Below are positions 10,078-19,744 of a stretch of 64,000 nucleotides of DNA, in pieces. The stretch is from Kiritimatiellia bacterium (GTDB lineage Bacteria; Verrucomicrobiota; Kiritimatiellia; UBA8416; JABMPJ01). Position numbers and translations under genes: made by a program. The stretch spans positions 52,583 to 116,582 of the forward strand of contig JASLOA010000010.1 of the NCBI GenBank assembly GCA_030745755.1. The letters are read 5' to 3'. The notes under the pieces are model-generated. The model was not told where the DNA came from. It saw only the letters and a list, made by a program, of their open reading frames with translations, and made no database searches. Every line of letters starts with the position of its first letter. The stretch's first letter is position 1.

Positions 10078-12005
10078 ATGATCGCGTCCCAGTCAGTTCC
10101 GGCAGTTGTTCTCTGGCCAGCATCACGCTGTACACGGGCATCTACCATCTCCTGCTCTCCTATCATCGCCGTCGCAAACGCACGGATATCACGTTTGCAC
10201 TGACCTGCTTCGCGATGGGGCTATACGACATTTTCTGCGCGGGGCTCTACACATCCGTTGCCGCCGAGGATGGCATGATGTGGCAGCGCGCCCAGATGCT
10301 GTCGCTTGCACTTGTCGGCATCGCGTTTGTCTGGTTCTGTTCCGACTACACTGGGGCTGTGTCTCGACGCTTCCGCCTGGCCAGCACGGGCTTCTTTGTG
10401 GTGATGGCCCTCACGATGGCCGCGGCACCCGATTCCATCATCTTCCGTGTTGACCGCCCGGTTCTGAGAGCGTTCCGCTTCCTGGGCAGATCCGTGAGCT
10501 ATCGTGAGGTGGAGTTCTCGCTTGTGGGCACATCCTTCCATCTGCTGTGCATTCTCGCGTTCATCTACATGCTGATCGTGGGGCTGCGCTTCTACCAGCG
10601 CGAAAGTCCCCAGCGCGCGGTTCCGCTCATGGCGGCGTTGGTTTGCTTCTTCTTCGGGGTCGTCCACGATTCCGCCGTGGCGGCCGGGATGATCCAGTCG
10701 ATCTACCTGCTGGAGTACTCCTATATGGGCATGGTGTTCCTGATGGCGGCGCGTCTTTCAACCGAGGTCGCGGAAGTTTCCCAGACCCGGGCCCTGCTGA
10801 ACGAGATGGAAACACGGTTTCGTGCCTTCTTTCAGAATACAGCAGTCGGGTTGGCGCTGACCGACTGCGACGGCATTGTGAAACGCGCCAACCCGGGGCT
10901 GAGTCAGATGTTTGGGGAATCGGCCACGTCGCTGGTTGGCCAATCTGTGCTGGACCATTTTCATTCAGACGACCGGGCGACCCTGACGCGCATGATGGAT
11001 CGAATTATTAACGGCCAGGGCAACACGTTTCGCTCGGAAAGACGCTTCCAGTGGCCGGACGGCAGTGTCTTCTGGGGCGACATCTCGATTTCAACAGTGA
11101 GTAGCGCCGACAGCACAGAGGAGCTGGAGGGCCTGATCTGGATCATTGTCGGCATCACGGAGCGTCGGCGCGCAGTCGATTCGCTACGGGGGCTTAACGA
11201 GGAGCTGGAAACCCGGGTTCAAAACCGTACGCGTACACTGATCGAGACCAACCGCCGTCTCGAAGACTCCCTCCAGAAACTGCGTGATGATGAGGAGGCC
11301 GGTAAATCAATTCAGACCAGTCTGTTGCCCCCGCCCATCGAGCAGATCGGGCCACTTGTATTCTCGCGCTATCTGGAACCATCCTTCTACGTGAGTGGCG
11401 ATTTCGTGGACTACTTCCGCATCGATGAGAAACATGTAGGCTTCTATATTGCCGATGTATCCGGGCACGGCGTCTCCTCCGCATTCATCACCGTCCTGCT
11501 GAAGAGCTTCATGTCCTATGCGCGGGAACGCTTCATGAACGGTGAAGAACAGGTGGTGCTCGATCCCGCCATGCTTCTGACCCGACTGAACACGGAGTTG
11601 CTTGGGCAGGATGTCGGCAAACATCTCACGCTCTTCTATGGCGTTATCGAAAGCGATACCAACCGCCTGACGTTCGCCAGCGGCGGACAGTTTCCCTACC
11701 CGATCATGTTAAGTGGCGGAACCGCCGACCGCATGAAGGTCAAAGGAACGCCCCTGGGGATGTTCCCCTTCTCTACATACGAGAACACAGAGCTGGACCT
11801 GCCGACTTCGTTTGTCTGCGCGTTCTTCTCCGACGGGGTCCTGGACTTGCTTGATCAAGACGGTCTCATGGATAGACAGCAGCACTTGGAGAGTGTTGTG
11901 GAACAGAGCGATGGCGATATCGGGCGTATGGTGAAACGTCTCAACCTTGCCGGGCAAACCATGCCGCCGAACGATATATCGGTTCTGACTGTACAGAGGG
12001 TATAG
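10078..12005 (+). CDS. PAS domain + SpoIIE/RsbU-type PP2C phosphatase with N-terminal membrane region; probable 1-nt frameshift near 10111-10113 (uninterrupted ORF from 10215)
   Basis: PAS region (FRAFFQNTAVGLALTDCDGIVKRANPGLSQMFGES) and PP2C region (SGDFVDYFRIDEKHVGFYIADVSGHGVSSAFIT...AFFSDGVLDLLD); upstream codons encode ...LASITLYTGIYHLLLSYHRRRKRTDITFALTCFAMGLYD without an in-frame ATG. Confidence 0.85.
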
Positions 12006-12019
12006 TTCTCTCAAACCTT

Positions 12020-12183
12020 TGTTGCCCAAAAGGAGATCCCTCGACTCCGCTCCCGCCGTCGCCCGCTGGGCTATGGCGGGCAGGCGGGATGACAGCTCCG
12101 GAATTACCGAGTTTTCTAAGACGTTGTCATGCTGAGCTTGTCGAAGCATCTCCTTTGAGCAACTGTGATGATTTGGGCAACAC
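12020..12183. repeat. MITE-like element, family B, copy 1 (GTTGCCCAAA...TTTGGGCAACAC)
   Basis: Terminal inverted repeats gttgcccaaa/tttgggcaac; near-identical to 14819-14983. Confidence 0.85.
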
Positions 12184-12233
12184 GCCGTTGAGCCTTGAAC
12201 CCTCAACCTCGAACCGAGTATCCTTGATCTGTC

Positions 12234-12728
12234 GTGAGTGAATTCAACATCCAATCGGCGACTGAAGACGGCGTGTGTCACATCAGGCTTACCGGCCGTG
12301 TCACATTCACCATGAGCCAGCGCTTCGATGCGTTCATCGAAGACGTGTTCAGAAAGCCCCCCTCGGATATCATCATCGATCTTCGTAAGACCGAGTATAT
12401 GGATAGCACCGCTCTGGGCCTGCTGGCCAAGACTGCACGCCGCTTCATCGCGCACCATCACCGTAAACCCACGCTGCTCTCCACGCAGGAGGATATCAAC
12501 ATCCTGCTTGAGAGCATGGGGTTTGACGCTGCCTTCGACATTCGGTCCAGCGTCGGCTCGGTTCCGTTCTATCTTGAGGACATTCCCCTGCTGGAGAAGT
12601 CTGTTCCCATGCCCGAGACGCTCCTGGAGGCACATGAAACACTCATGGACCTCGACAGACGCAACGTGGATCGGTTCAGCACAACCGTCGATACGCTGCG
12701 AGAAACTGTAGCGCGCAAGTCATCATGA
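12234..12728 (+). CDS. STAS domain protein (anti-sigma factor antagonist-like)
   Basis: IRLTGRVTFTMSQRFDAFIEDVF...DIIIDLRKTEYMDSTALGLLAKTARRF; lies just downstream of a SpoIIE-type phosphatase. Confidence 0.85.
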   Translation: MSEFNIQSATEDGVCHIRLTGRVTFTMSQRFDAFIEDVFRKPPSDIIIDLRKTEYMDSTALGLLAKTARRFIAHHHRKPTLLSTQEDINILLESMGFDAAFDIRSSVGSVPFYLEDIPLLEKSVPMPETLLEAHETLMDLDRRNVDRFSTTVDTLRETVARKSS

Positions 12729-12741
12729 TGCTTCAATCAAC

Positions 12742-12990
12742 ATGAAGAAGAGCGTCAAGCCCGTCCGCAAGTGCCACGCCTGTCTCCTTAATCTCGGCGA
12801 CCATTGCTGGCTCTACCGCTACCCGCGCGGCCAGTGGCGTGGCGGAAAGCGCTGCCGAGCCTTTGACGACGAAACACTTTACACGCAGTTCCGCACCTGG
12901 CAGAAACAGCCCACTGTCAAGACGCGCCGCGAACTGCGCCGCGAGTTCTTCCGCACCAAGAAGAAGGATGGGGTGCAGGCTGAAAAGTAG
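12742..12990 (+). CDS. Small Cys-rich hypothetical protein overlapping the 5' end of hflX
   Basis: 82 aa ORF MKKSVKPVRKCHACLLNLGDHCWLYRYPRGQWRGGKRCRAF...; overlaps the hflX start by 23 nt, consistent with translational coupling. Confidence 0.6.
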   Translation: MKKSVKPVRKCHACLLNLGDHCWLYRYPRGQWRGGKRCRAFDDETLYTQFRTWQKQPTVKTRRELRREFFRTKKKDGVQAEK

Positions 12991-14110
12991 GACAACAGCC
13001 ACGCAAACTGTTCCCCGCGAGAAGGCTCTCCTCGTTCAGGTGGTACTGGGGCACCGGGATCGGAAGGAGGCCGAAGATTCGCTCTCTGAGCTGGAGCGGC
13101 TGGCCGATACCGCCGGAGCCGATGTGGTCGGCCGCATCACCCAACGCCGCTCACGACCCACGGCCGCACTCTTTATCGGAGAAGGCAAGCTGGCCGATAT
13201 CCAGATGGCCTGTCATGAGAGCGGCTCCATATTGGTCATCTTCGATAACGAACTCAGTGCGGTGCAGGTCAATAACCTTGATCTCGCATTGGGCATCAAG
13301 GTGATCGACCGCACTGAAGTCATTCTCCAGATCTTCGCCCGGCGCGCCCAGTCGGCCGAGGCCAAGGTACAGGTGGAGCTGGCCCAGCTGCAGTACCTCG
13401 TCTCGCGGATACCCATTTCCCGAAAACAGCAACGCTTCCAGGGCGGCATCGGCATGCGCGGTCCCGGCGAAAGCCCGCTCCAGTTGCGCAATGCCCCAAT
13501 GCGCCGCCGCATCAGCGATCTCAAGCGACGGCTGGACCGGATCAGCAAACGACGCGCCAGCGTACGTAAGCGCAGGCCCTGGCCACTGGTCTCGCTTGTC
13601 GGCTACACCAATGCAGGCAAATCGACGTTGCTGAACGCCTTCACCCGCGCGGATGCCTACGTGGACGACCGACTCTTCGCGACACTCGACACCAAGACCC
13701 GACTGGTGCACGCCGCGGAGAATCGCAAGCTGCTCCTGACCGATACCGTGGGGTTCATTCGCCACCTCCCGCATGGATTGGTGGCGTCGTTCCGCTCCAC
13801 GCTGGATGTGACGCGCGAGGCCGACCTGCTGCTGCTCGTCGCCGACGCCTCCGATCCGGGCATCGCGATGCAGATCAAGGTGGTTCACGAGACGCTGGCG
13901 GAGATTGGGGCCAGTGATGTGCCGTTTCTGCTTGTGCTGAACAAGAGCGACGCTGCCGGTAAGGATCAACTGGACAGCCTGTGTATGACACACCATGATG
14001 CCGTCGTGGTATCGGCCCGCAAACGCAAGGGGCTGGATGCCCTGAAGGAGCGCATGGTCGAGGCCCTGCTCGCCCATAACGTTCACTTCCCCGGCGAAGG
14101 GGGTAGATAA
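12968..14110 (+). CDS. hflX: GTPase HflX
   Basis: GPGESPLQ.., SLVGYTNAGKSTLLNAFT (P-loop), LLTDTVGFIRHLPHGLVASFRSTLDV, NKSD; start at MGCRLKSRTT. Confidence 0.95.
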   Translation: MGCRLKSRTTATQTVPREKALLVQVVLGHRDRKEAEDSLSELERLADTAGADVVGRITQRRSRPTAALFIGEGKLADIQMACHESGSILVIFDNELSAVQVNNLDLALGIKVIDRTEVILQIFARRAQSAEAKVQVELAQLQYLVSRIPISRKQQRFQGGIGMRGPGESPLQLRNAPMRRRISDLKRRLDRISKRRASVRKRRPWPLVSLVGYTNAGKSTLLNAFTRADAYVDDRLFATLDTKTRLVHAAENRKLLLTDTVGFIRHLPHGLVASFRSTLDVTREADLLLLVADASDPGIAMQIKVVHETLAEIGASDVPFLLVLNKSDAAGKDQLDSLCMTHHDAVVVSARKRKGLDALKERMVEALLAHNVHFPGEGGR

Positions 14111-14892
14111 TGCTCACTGTGGTAGCAACACCAATCGGGAACCTGGATGACATGAGTCGCCGCGGTGTCGATGCCCTGAAGGCGGCGGATGTGATCGCCT
14201 GTGAGGATACCCGCCGGACCCGTATTCTGCTGCAGCACTTCGAGATCCCCCGTCCCGGGGAACTGATTTCCTATCGCGAAGGCAACGAACAGCGGGCGGG
14301 CCAGCGGCTGTTGCGCGCCCTGGAAGATGGCCTGACCGTGGCGCTTTGTTCTGACGGAGGCATGCCCGGGATCAGCGATCCCGGCTACCGCCTGGTCTCA
14401 CTGGCCGTGGAGCACGACCTTGACCTGCAGGTGATCCCTGGTGCCTCGGCTGTGCCCGTGGCGCTGGTTGTGTCGGGGCTCTCCACCTCAAGCTACACCT
14501 TCAAAGGTTTTCCACCACGCAAAGCCGGCGCCTTGAAACGCTTCTTTGAAGCCGAGCAGGATCTGCCCCACACGCTGGTTCTGTTCGAATCCCCTTTCCG
14601 TGTCGGCAAATGCCTCAGCGCCGCCCACGAGGTGCTGGGCGACCGTAAGGCCGCCGTCTGCATCGAACTCACCAAGAAGTTCGAGCGGATCTCGCGCGGC
14701 TACCTCTCTGAACTGGCAGAGCAATTTGCCGAGGGCAAGGTTAAGGGCGAGGTGACGATCGTAATAGCCGGGAACAACCCGAAGTTTGCGCGAGTTGCTG
14801 AAGAGAATGTTCCACGGCGTGTTGCCCAAAAGGAGATCCCTCGACTTCGCTCCCGCCGTCGCCCGCTGGGCTATGGCGGGCAGGCGGGATGA
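14110..14892 (+). CDS. rsmI: 16S rRNA (cytidine-2'-O)-methyltransferase RsmI; last ~22 codons derived from an inserted repeat
   Basis: VVATPIGNLDDMSRRGVDALKAADVIACEDTRRTRILL...CSDGGMPGISDPGYRLV; terminal VAQKEIPRLRSRRRPLGYGGQAG is encoded by repeat family B. Confidence 0.93.
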   Translation: MLTVVATPIGNLDDMSRRGVDALKAADVIACEDTRRTRILLQHFEIPRPGELISYREGNEQRAGQRLLRALEDGLTVALCSDGGMPGISDPGYRLVSLAVEHDLDLQVIPGASAVPVALVVSGLSTSSYTFKGFPPRKAGALKRFFEAEQDLPHTLVLFESPFRVGKCLSAAHEVLGDRKAAVCIELTKKFERISRGYLSELAEQFAEGKVKGEVTIVIAGNNPKFARVAEENVPRRVAQKEIPRLRSRRRPLGYGGQAG

Positions 14893-14983
14893 CAGCTCCG
14901 GAATTACCGAGTTTTCTAAGAAGTTGTCATGCTGAGCTTGTCGAAGCATCTCCTTTGAGCAACTCTGATGATGTGGGCAACAC
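14819..14983. repeat. MITE-like element, family B, copy 2
   Basis: gttgcccaaaaggagatccctcgacttcgctcccgccgtcgcccgctgggctatggcgggcaggcgggatgac...catctcctttgagcaactctgatgatgtgggcaacac. Confidence 0.88.
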
Positions 14984-15009
14984 GTCGTCCAGTATAGGAG
15001 GAAGATCAC

Positions 15010-15504
15010 ATGAGGACACTCACATGCTTGTGTCTACTTTCACTGTTGGCCGCATGCCGACCGAACACGGCCGTCCATCAGGCCTGTTGTCCAAAGGAGA
15101 AGACCATGACTACGAGCTCAGAGAAGACCGATGCGCAGTGGCGAGAACAGCTGACCCCCATGCAATACCGCGTGCTGCGCCAAGCAGGCACTGAACCGGC
15201 AGGTACGGGCGAACTGCTGCACAACAAGAAGACAGGCACCTACACCTGCTCCGGCTGCGGCGTGGAGTTGTTCACGTCCGACGAGAAGTACGACTCCGGA
15301 TGCGGCTGGCCCAGCTTCTGGCAGACCTCGCACGCCACCAACATCACCGAACATGTCGACAACAGCCACGGCATGCGCCGCATTGAAGTCATCTGCTCAA
15401 ACTGCGGCGGCCACCTCGGCCACGTCTTCGAAGACGGCCCCCAACCCACCGGCCAGCGCTACTGCATCAACTCCGTCAGCCTCGGGTTCGAAGAAGAGAA
15501 GTAG
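15010..15504 (+). CDS. msrB: Peptide-methionine (R)-S-oxide reductase MsrB with lipoprotein-like signal
   Basis: YTCSGCGVELFTSDEKYDSGCGWPSFWQT...CSNCGGHLGHVFEDGPQPTGQRYCINSVSL; N-terminal lipobox-like LLAAC. Confidence 0.95.
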   Translation: MRTLTCLCLLSLLAACRPNTAVHQACCPKEKTMTTSSEKTDAQWREQLTPMQYRVLRQAGTEPAGTGELLHNKKTGTYTCSGCGVELFTSDEKYDSGCGWPSFWQTSHATNITEHVDNSHGMRRIEVICSNCGGHLGHVFEDGPQPTGQRYCINSVSLGFEEEK

Positions 15505-15534
15505 CCGCGACGGTGAGTGGAACTGCCTGTGCAG

Positions 15535-15930
15535 TCAGCCTCGGGGAGCGTTGGCTATCTTGCTTCTGCCAAGGAGCTTCAACAGCAGGTTTCTGATGCC
15601 CCTCAGCATGGGATAGAGAATGACTGAGGCCTGTTTGGATCTGAAGATCCGGGAGTTGAGCCGGTTGAAGAGGTTGGAGCGGGTGCCGATCAGGGCCAGG
15701 GCGTGTATGGCATCTGCGTCGGTGTACCATTGGGTGCCGATCTTGAGGGCCATGCCTTGGTCGATATCAAAACCTTGGGCGGCGATCTCTGCCACTATGT
15801 CTGCGTCTTCCCTGGCATTGACCAGCCTGAGCTCGCCCACGCTTTCCCGGATTCGCACAGCTTGGCTGTAGGCCCGGCAGGCCGGGCACTCCCCATCGTA
15901 AACAAAGAGCACTGCCTCTCGTTCCGTCAC
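15535..15930 (-). CDS. DCC (DUF393) thiol-disulfide oxidoreductase-like protein
   Basis: VLFVYDGECPACRAYSQAVR motif near N-terminus. Confidence 0.8.
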   Translation of the reverse strand: MTEREAVLFVYDGECPACRAYSQAVRIRESVGELRLVNAREDADIVAEIAAQGFDIDQGMALKIGTQWYTDADAIHALALIGTRSNLFNRLNSRIFRSKQASVILYPMLRGIRNLLLKLLGRSKIANAPRG

Positions 15931-15934
15931 GTCT

Positions 15935-18900
15935 CTACTCCAGCTCGATCAGAACGGTTCTGGTCGACGGGTGTTGAAGTTGCTGATGCAATTTAAGGAG
16001 TACGGGGTAGGCTTCGGGGCGGATGACAGCCGGGTGAAGATCGACCTCCTGCGTCAGGGTCACATGGTGTGGATCGTCGGTCGGCTGCTGTTCGAAGCGG
16101 ATCGTGCCGAAACCATCCGGCCCTTGCCAGTCAATCTCCGGTGGCAGCATATGCACCTTCCTGGTTGTGGCCGGCAGCTTCAGGTCGTAGCGCACGGTGG
16201 TCCGCTGCGGCTCGGAGCGATAGAAGGCGCCATCGCGGGTATCGGTGTTGAGTCGCAGCAGATCACCGACGCCGGCCGGCAGTGTGACATAGAGGTACTT
16301 CCCGTCCCGCACGGCATAACGGGGGATACTGACCGTAAACGATCGAAAGCCCGGGTAGATGCTGAAATCGGTGGACAGCCCGCCCTGCGGCTCGGATGCC
16401 TGCGAAAGGGAGGCGACCAACTCCATGAAATGCCGCCGCCGCTCCTCGGGCGGCAACTCTTCGTATAGGCGGCGCGTGGCTCCAAAGGCCATGCCGTAGT
16501 AGGCACGCGTAGCAGTAAGCTGCGCATCGCCGTTGTCGTCGAGCTCCAGGAGAAAGTCTGACCGTGAACGTTCCTTCATGGTGCGCGGGGGCTCGATGAC
16601 CGTGGGTTCGCCCTCCAGGTCAAGCGCCACGCGGCCTTCGAAAGGGGTGCTGCCGAGCCGGGCATAGTGGTCGGTCTCATTCAGGTAGACCACGCGGCGC
16701 CCATCCATGACTTTGACCAGCAGATGCGTAAACAGACCGCGCTGCGGCGTATCGAGCAGCGCTTCGCGCAGTGACTCCATCCGTGGCGCCCAGGACGATG
16801 CAAGGAGCATCTCGCTTTCGACCCCGACAGCATTCAACATAACGGCCAGTACGATGGCCCGGTCGGTGGAGTTTCCATAGCCATCGGCCAGTGTCGTATC
16901 GGCCGGTGTGATCGCCTCCCAGGGCAGAGCGGTCAGCCACGGTCCCGCACTGCGGATGTTGCGGGCGACGAAATCCCGTATGGCCAAGACCTTTTCCATC
17001 TTATCGTCGCCGTCGGCCGTCAACTCACGGGCTTTCTGCTCGCAGGCCGGCTGGTTGGTCATAGCCACGCTGAGCCGGACACGAAGTTCATCAACATAGG
17101 TGTTCCAGTCTCCGGCTGATAGAATCAGGGCCGGCATGAAGCTCCAGCGTGGCGGCAAATCATCTTCCGGCCTGATCGCAGGCTGCGGATCGAGCCGCCA
17201 GGTGTGTGTTGTGGTCCCGCCCACAGTACTGATGTCGTAATCATCGGTATCGGTCAGATCCGACACGCGGAGCGCCAGGTTGGTGGGAATGGACACCGTG
17301 ACCGAGGCTGCATCCACGGGATCAAAGCCCTGGAAGGTTTTATGCAACGAGAAGAATGGCTTGCCGCTGATGGTGCGCAGGACTTCGGTGGTGATGACAC
17401 TGCCCTCTTCAACGCCGGGCAGGCTGATCACCAATGTCCGCTCCGCCGGGTAGCGCGGTGCGCCGCCGACCCAGCGCGCGTCCATCACGTTCATCTCGTC
17501 TTCTACAACCTTGTGCACAGAGCCATCCGTATTAATCACGCGCGCCGATTTCAACTCCACGGTTTCCCATGCCGGATTGAAAGAGAGCTTCAGCTCGGAG
17601 TGATCCTTCTTGCCGGCATAGGTGATAACCTGCTTGGAGAGTTTGCGCCGTGATGTCCAGTGCGTGGCATCGGTGATGTCTATGGTTAGATCATCCGCCA
17701 GTATACGGATGTCGTTCTCGGGTTCCTTTGCCACAGCGTCCGCGAACATGACGCGTTTGCGCTGCTCATATTCCCGATCTTTGAGGAGCTGTTTCAACTC
17801 GAGGTAGGCCTCGGGCGAGAACTCCACGGAATCGATCGCGAAGGACGCCGAGGCATGCAGCTGGTTATTCGTCACGCCAAAAGCCTGTCCGTAACGCAAG
17901 CCTTCGGCAGACAGCGTGGACGCGGCTGGAGTGATGGGGTGCTGTGCGGCGACGGGATCGAGGGACACGGTAAAGGCCTCTTCGACCCCGGCGGTCAGTC
18001 GTGTGTAGAGCGGATACTTGCGCTCGTCCAGACCGGTACTCCCGAGCAGGTAGTTGGCATAGCCCAACGTATCGCTCAACCATGGGATGGCGAGCATCGT
18101 GTGGTGCTCTCCACGGATGGGATAATCGGGCGCTTCGTAATCGAGCTTAACGACCAACGGCTGGGTTGTGTCCAGCATGTTGGGCGGTGCGATGGTGAGG
18201 CCGGTCAGGGTGGCACCGGCGACGCGGCGCTTGAGGTGACCCTCGAAAAACTGGCGTCGCTCCTCCGGTTTCAAGCGGGTGAAGTGGCTGCGATAGGCGT
18301 TGTCGTTGATGCCGCTGAAGGTTAGTTGACTGGAGAGGCTGATATGGCCGTTCGCACCCAACGTGCCCGTTGTGTCAATGGAAAGCAGATTCTGGGAGGC
18401 CGGCACCACGGGTGAGGTACGCAACCCCTCCCCTTCCGGGTGTGCCACGAGGTAGCTCATATAGCCCAGGTAGGAAGGGAAGAGCTCCGTGGTGTTCTCA
18501 TCGGTCGGGTCCATCAGCGTGTAGGACCCGTCATCATTGCCCACCGCAACAACGGCATGGTTGAAGAAAGGCTGCGGGACTTCTTCATCTTTGCGTGGAC
18601 CGGCATGAATCAGCACCGGATAGGCCGGCAGGTCGGCCATGCGCAGCATGGCAACGAGCAAGGCAGCCTTATCGCGGCAGACGCCATAGCGGTTGCCGAA
18701 CGTAATGCTCACGTCGTGCGGCTCATAGCCCGGTGCGGTGGTCTCGGTTGTGATGCCCATGTAACGGATCTGTTGCGAGACGAATGTGAAGATGCGCTCG
18801 ATCTTCTCGGTGCGACCGGTGACACCGTCCACCAGTTCAGCTACCTTTGCTTCCATCTCGGGTGTCACGGCTTCGAGGTGCGGCAGGCTGAGCTCCCAGT

Positions 18901-19744
18901 ACCAGCGTGAGATGGTCTCCCAGTCTGGAATCGTGCTTATCAGCAGGCGTTGCACCACGGTGTGGAGCGACGGCATGTTCGGTTCCGGAAACATGCGCGG
19001 GACGTCGCGGACCTCCCAGCGATAGCGATGGCCGCGCCGGGAGGAGGATTCGGTAAATGTCACCGAGTTGCTCACAGCGTCATACAGGCGAATGTTGCTG
19101 AGGGGCAGACTCTTGGGACCCTTAACATCAAGCGTGAGGCGAACGATCGGGGCGGTGTACTCCAAAACCGTGTAGTCGCTCCACGTATTCGGTACACGCG
19201 CCTTGACCGTATCGCGGAACGAACGGATATGAAGCAGGTCGCCGATTTCCAGTCCCGGGACACTCACGCGCAGAATTTTGCTGTTGGGGTTATAGATGTT
19301 GGCGCTCATCTGGCTCGGGTTCACCATGACGCGGCTGTTGGCCGCGACATCCAGCTCCACCGCGGTGCCGTCCGGCTTGATCACCGCCAGGTCCGTGACT
19401 TCAACCGTGCCATAGGGTAGCGTGAAATAGCGCGAAACAGTCTGGTGCGAGCGCTTGCCCTTCTCCGTTAGGACCTTGATGTACTCATCGTCCCAGGTCT
19501 GGTAAGTGCCGTCCTCTTTGTAGACAGTCTGGATGGTCTCATCCACGACCACATCATCGGCGTTGGGATAGGCCTCTGTCGTCACGGCCTCTGCCGCTTC
19601 TACGACTTCGTCACGATCCAGGAGTTTGGGCGGTTTTGGTGCCGCAAAGACCATTCCCTGCCAGAGGAGAACGGTCGTTAGGATCACGGCATAGTGGAAG
19701 ACCTGTGACTTGTCCAGGCATGGTCTTTCCCTTTCGAGTCCCAT
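15935..19744 (-). CDS. DUF3857 / transglutaminase-like protein with two tandem DUF3857-TGase modules
   Basis: Two DUF3857-like segments, each followed by a transglutaminase-like core (RYGVCRDKAALLVAML and GYGNSTDRAIVLAVML); start placed at MGLERERP...LLWQGMVFAAP (signal peptide) because the ORF upstream is repeat-derived. Confidence 0.82.
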   Translation of the reverse strand: MGLERERPCLDKSQVFHYAVILTTVLLWQGMVFAAPKPPKLLDRDEVVEAAEAVTTEAYPNADDVVVDETIQTVYKEDGTYQTWDDEYIKVLTEKGKRSHQTVSRYFTLPYGTVEVTDLAVIKPDGTAVELDVAANSRVMVNPSQMSANIYNPNSKILRVSVPGLEIGDLLHIRSFRDTVKARVPNTWSDYTVLEYTAPIVRLTLDVKGPKSLPLSNIRLYDAVSNSVTFTESSSRRGHRYRWEVRDVPRMFPEPNMPSLHTVVQRLLISTIPDWETISRWYWELSLPHLEAVTPEMEAKVAELVDGVTGRTEKIERIFTFVSQQIRYMGITTETTAPGYEPHDVSITFGNRYGVCRDKAALLVAMLRMADLPAYPVLIHAGPRKDEEVPQPFFNHAVVAVGNDDGSYTLMDPTDENTTELFPSYLGYMSYLVAHPEGEGLRTSPVVPASQNLLSIDTTGTLGANGHISLSSQLTFSGINDNAYRSHFTRLKPEERRQFFEGHLKRRVAGATLTGLTIAPPNMLDTTQPLVVKLDYEAPDYPIRGEHHTMLAIPWLSDTLGYANYLLGSTGLDERKYPLYTRLTAGVEEAFTVSLDPVAAQHPITPAASTLSAEGLRYGQAFGVTNNQLHASASFAIDSVEFSPEAYLELKQLLKDREYEQRKRVMFADAVAKEPENDIRILADDLTIDITDATHWTSRRKLSKQVITYAGKKDHSELKLSFNPAWETVELKSARVINTDGSVHKVVEDEMNVMDARWVGGAPRYPAERTLVISLPGVEEGSVITTEVLRTISGKPFFSLHKTFQGFDPVDAASVTVSIPTNLALRVSDLTDTDDYDISTVGGTTTHTWRLDPQPAIRPEDDLPPRWSFMPALILSAGDWNTYVDELRVRLSVAMTNQPACEQKARELTADGDDKMEKVLAIRDFVARNIRSAGPWLTALPWEAITPADTTLADGYGNSTDRAIVLAVMLNAVGVESEMLLASSWAPRMESLREALLDTPQRGLFTHLLVKVMDGRRVVYLNETDHYARLGSTPFEGRVALDLEGEPTVIEPPRTMKERSRSDFLLELDDNGDAQLTATRAYYGMAFGATRRLYEELPPEERRRHFMELVASLSQASEPQGGLSTDFSIYPGFRSFTVSIPRYAVRDGKYLYVTLPAGVGDLLRLNTDTRDGAFYRSEPQRTTVRYDLKLPATTRKVHMLPPEIDWQGPDGFGTIRFEQQPTDDPHHVTLTQEVDLHPAVIRPEAYPVLLKLHQQLQHPSTRTVLIELE

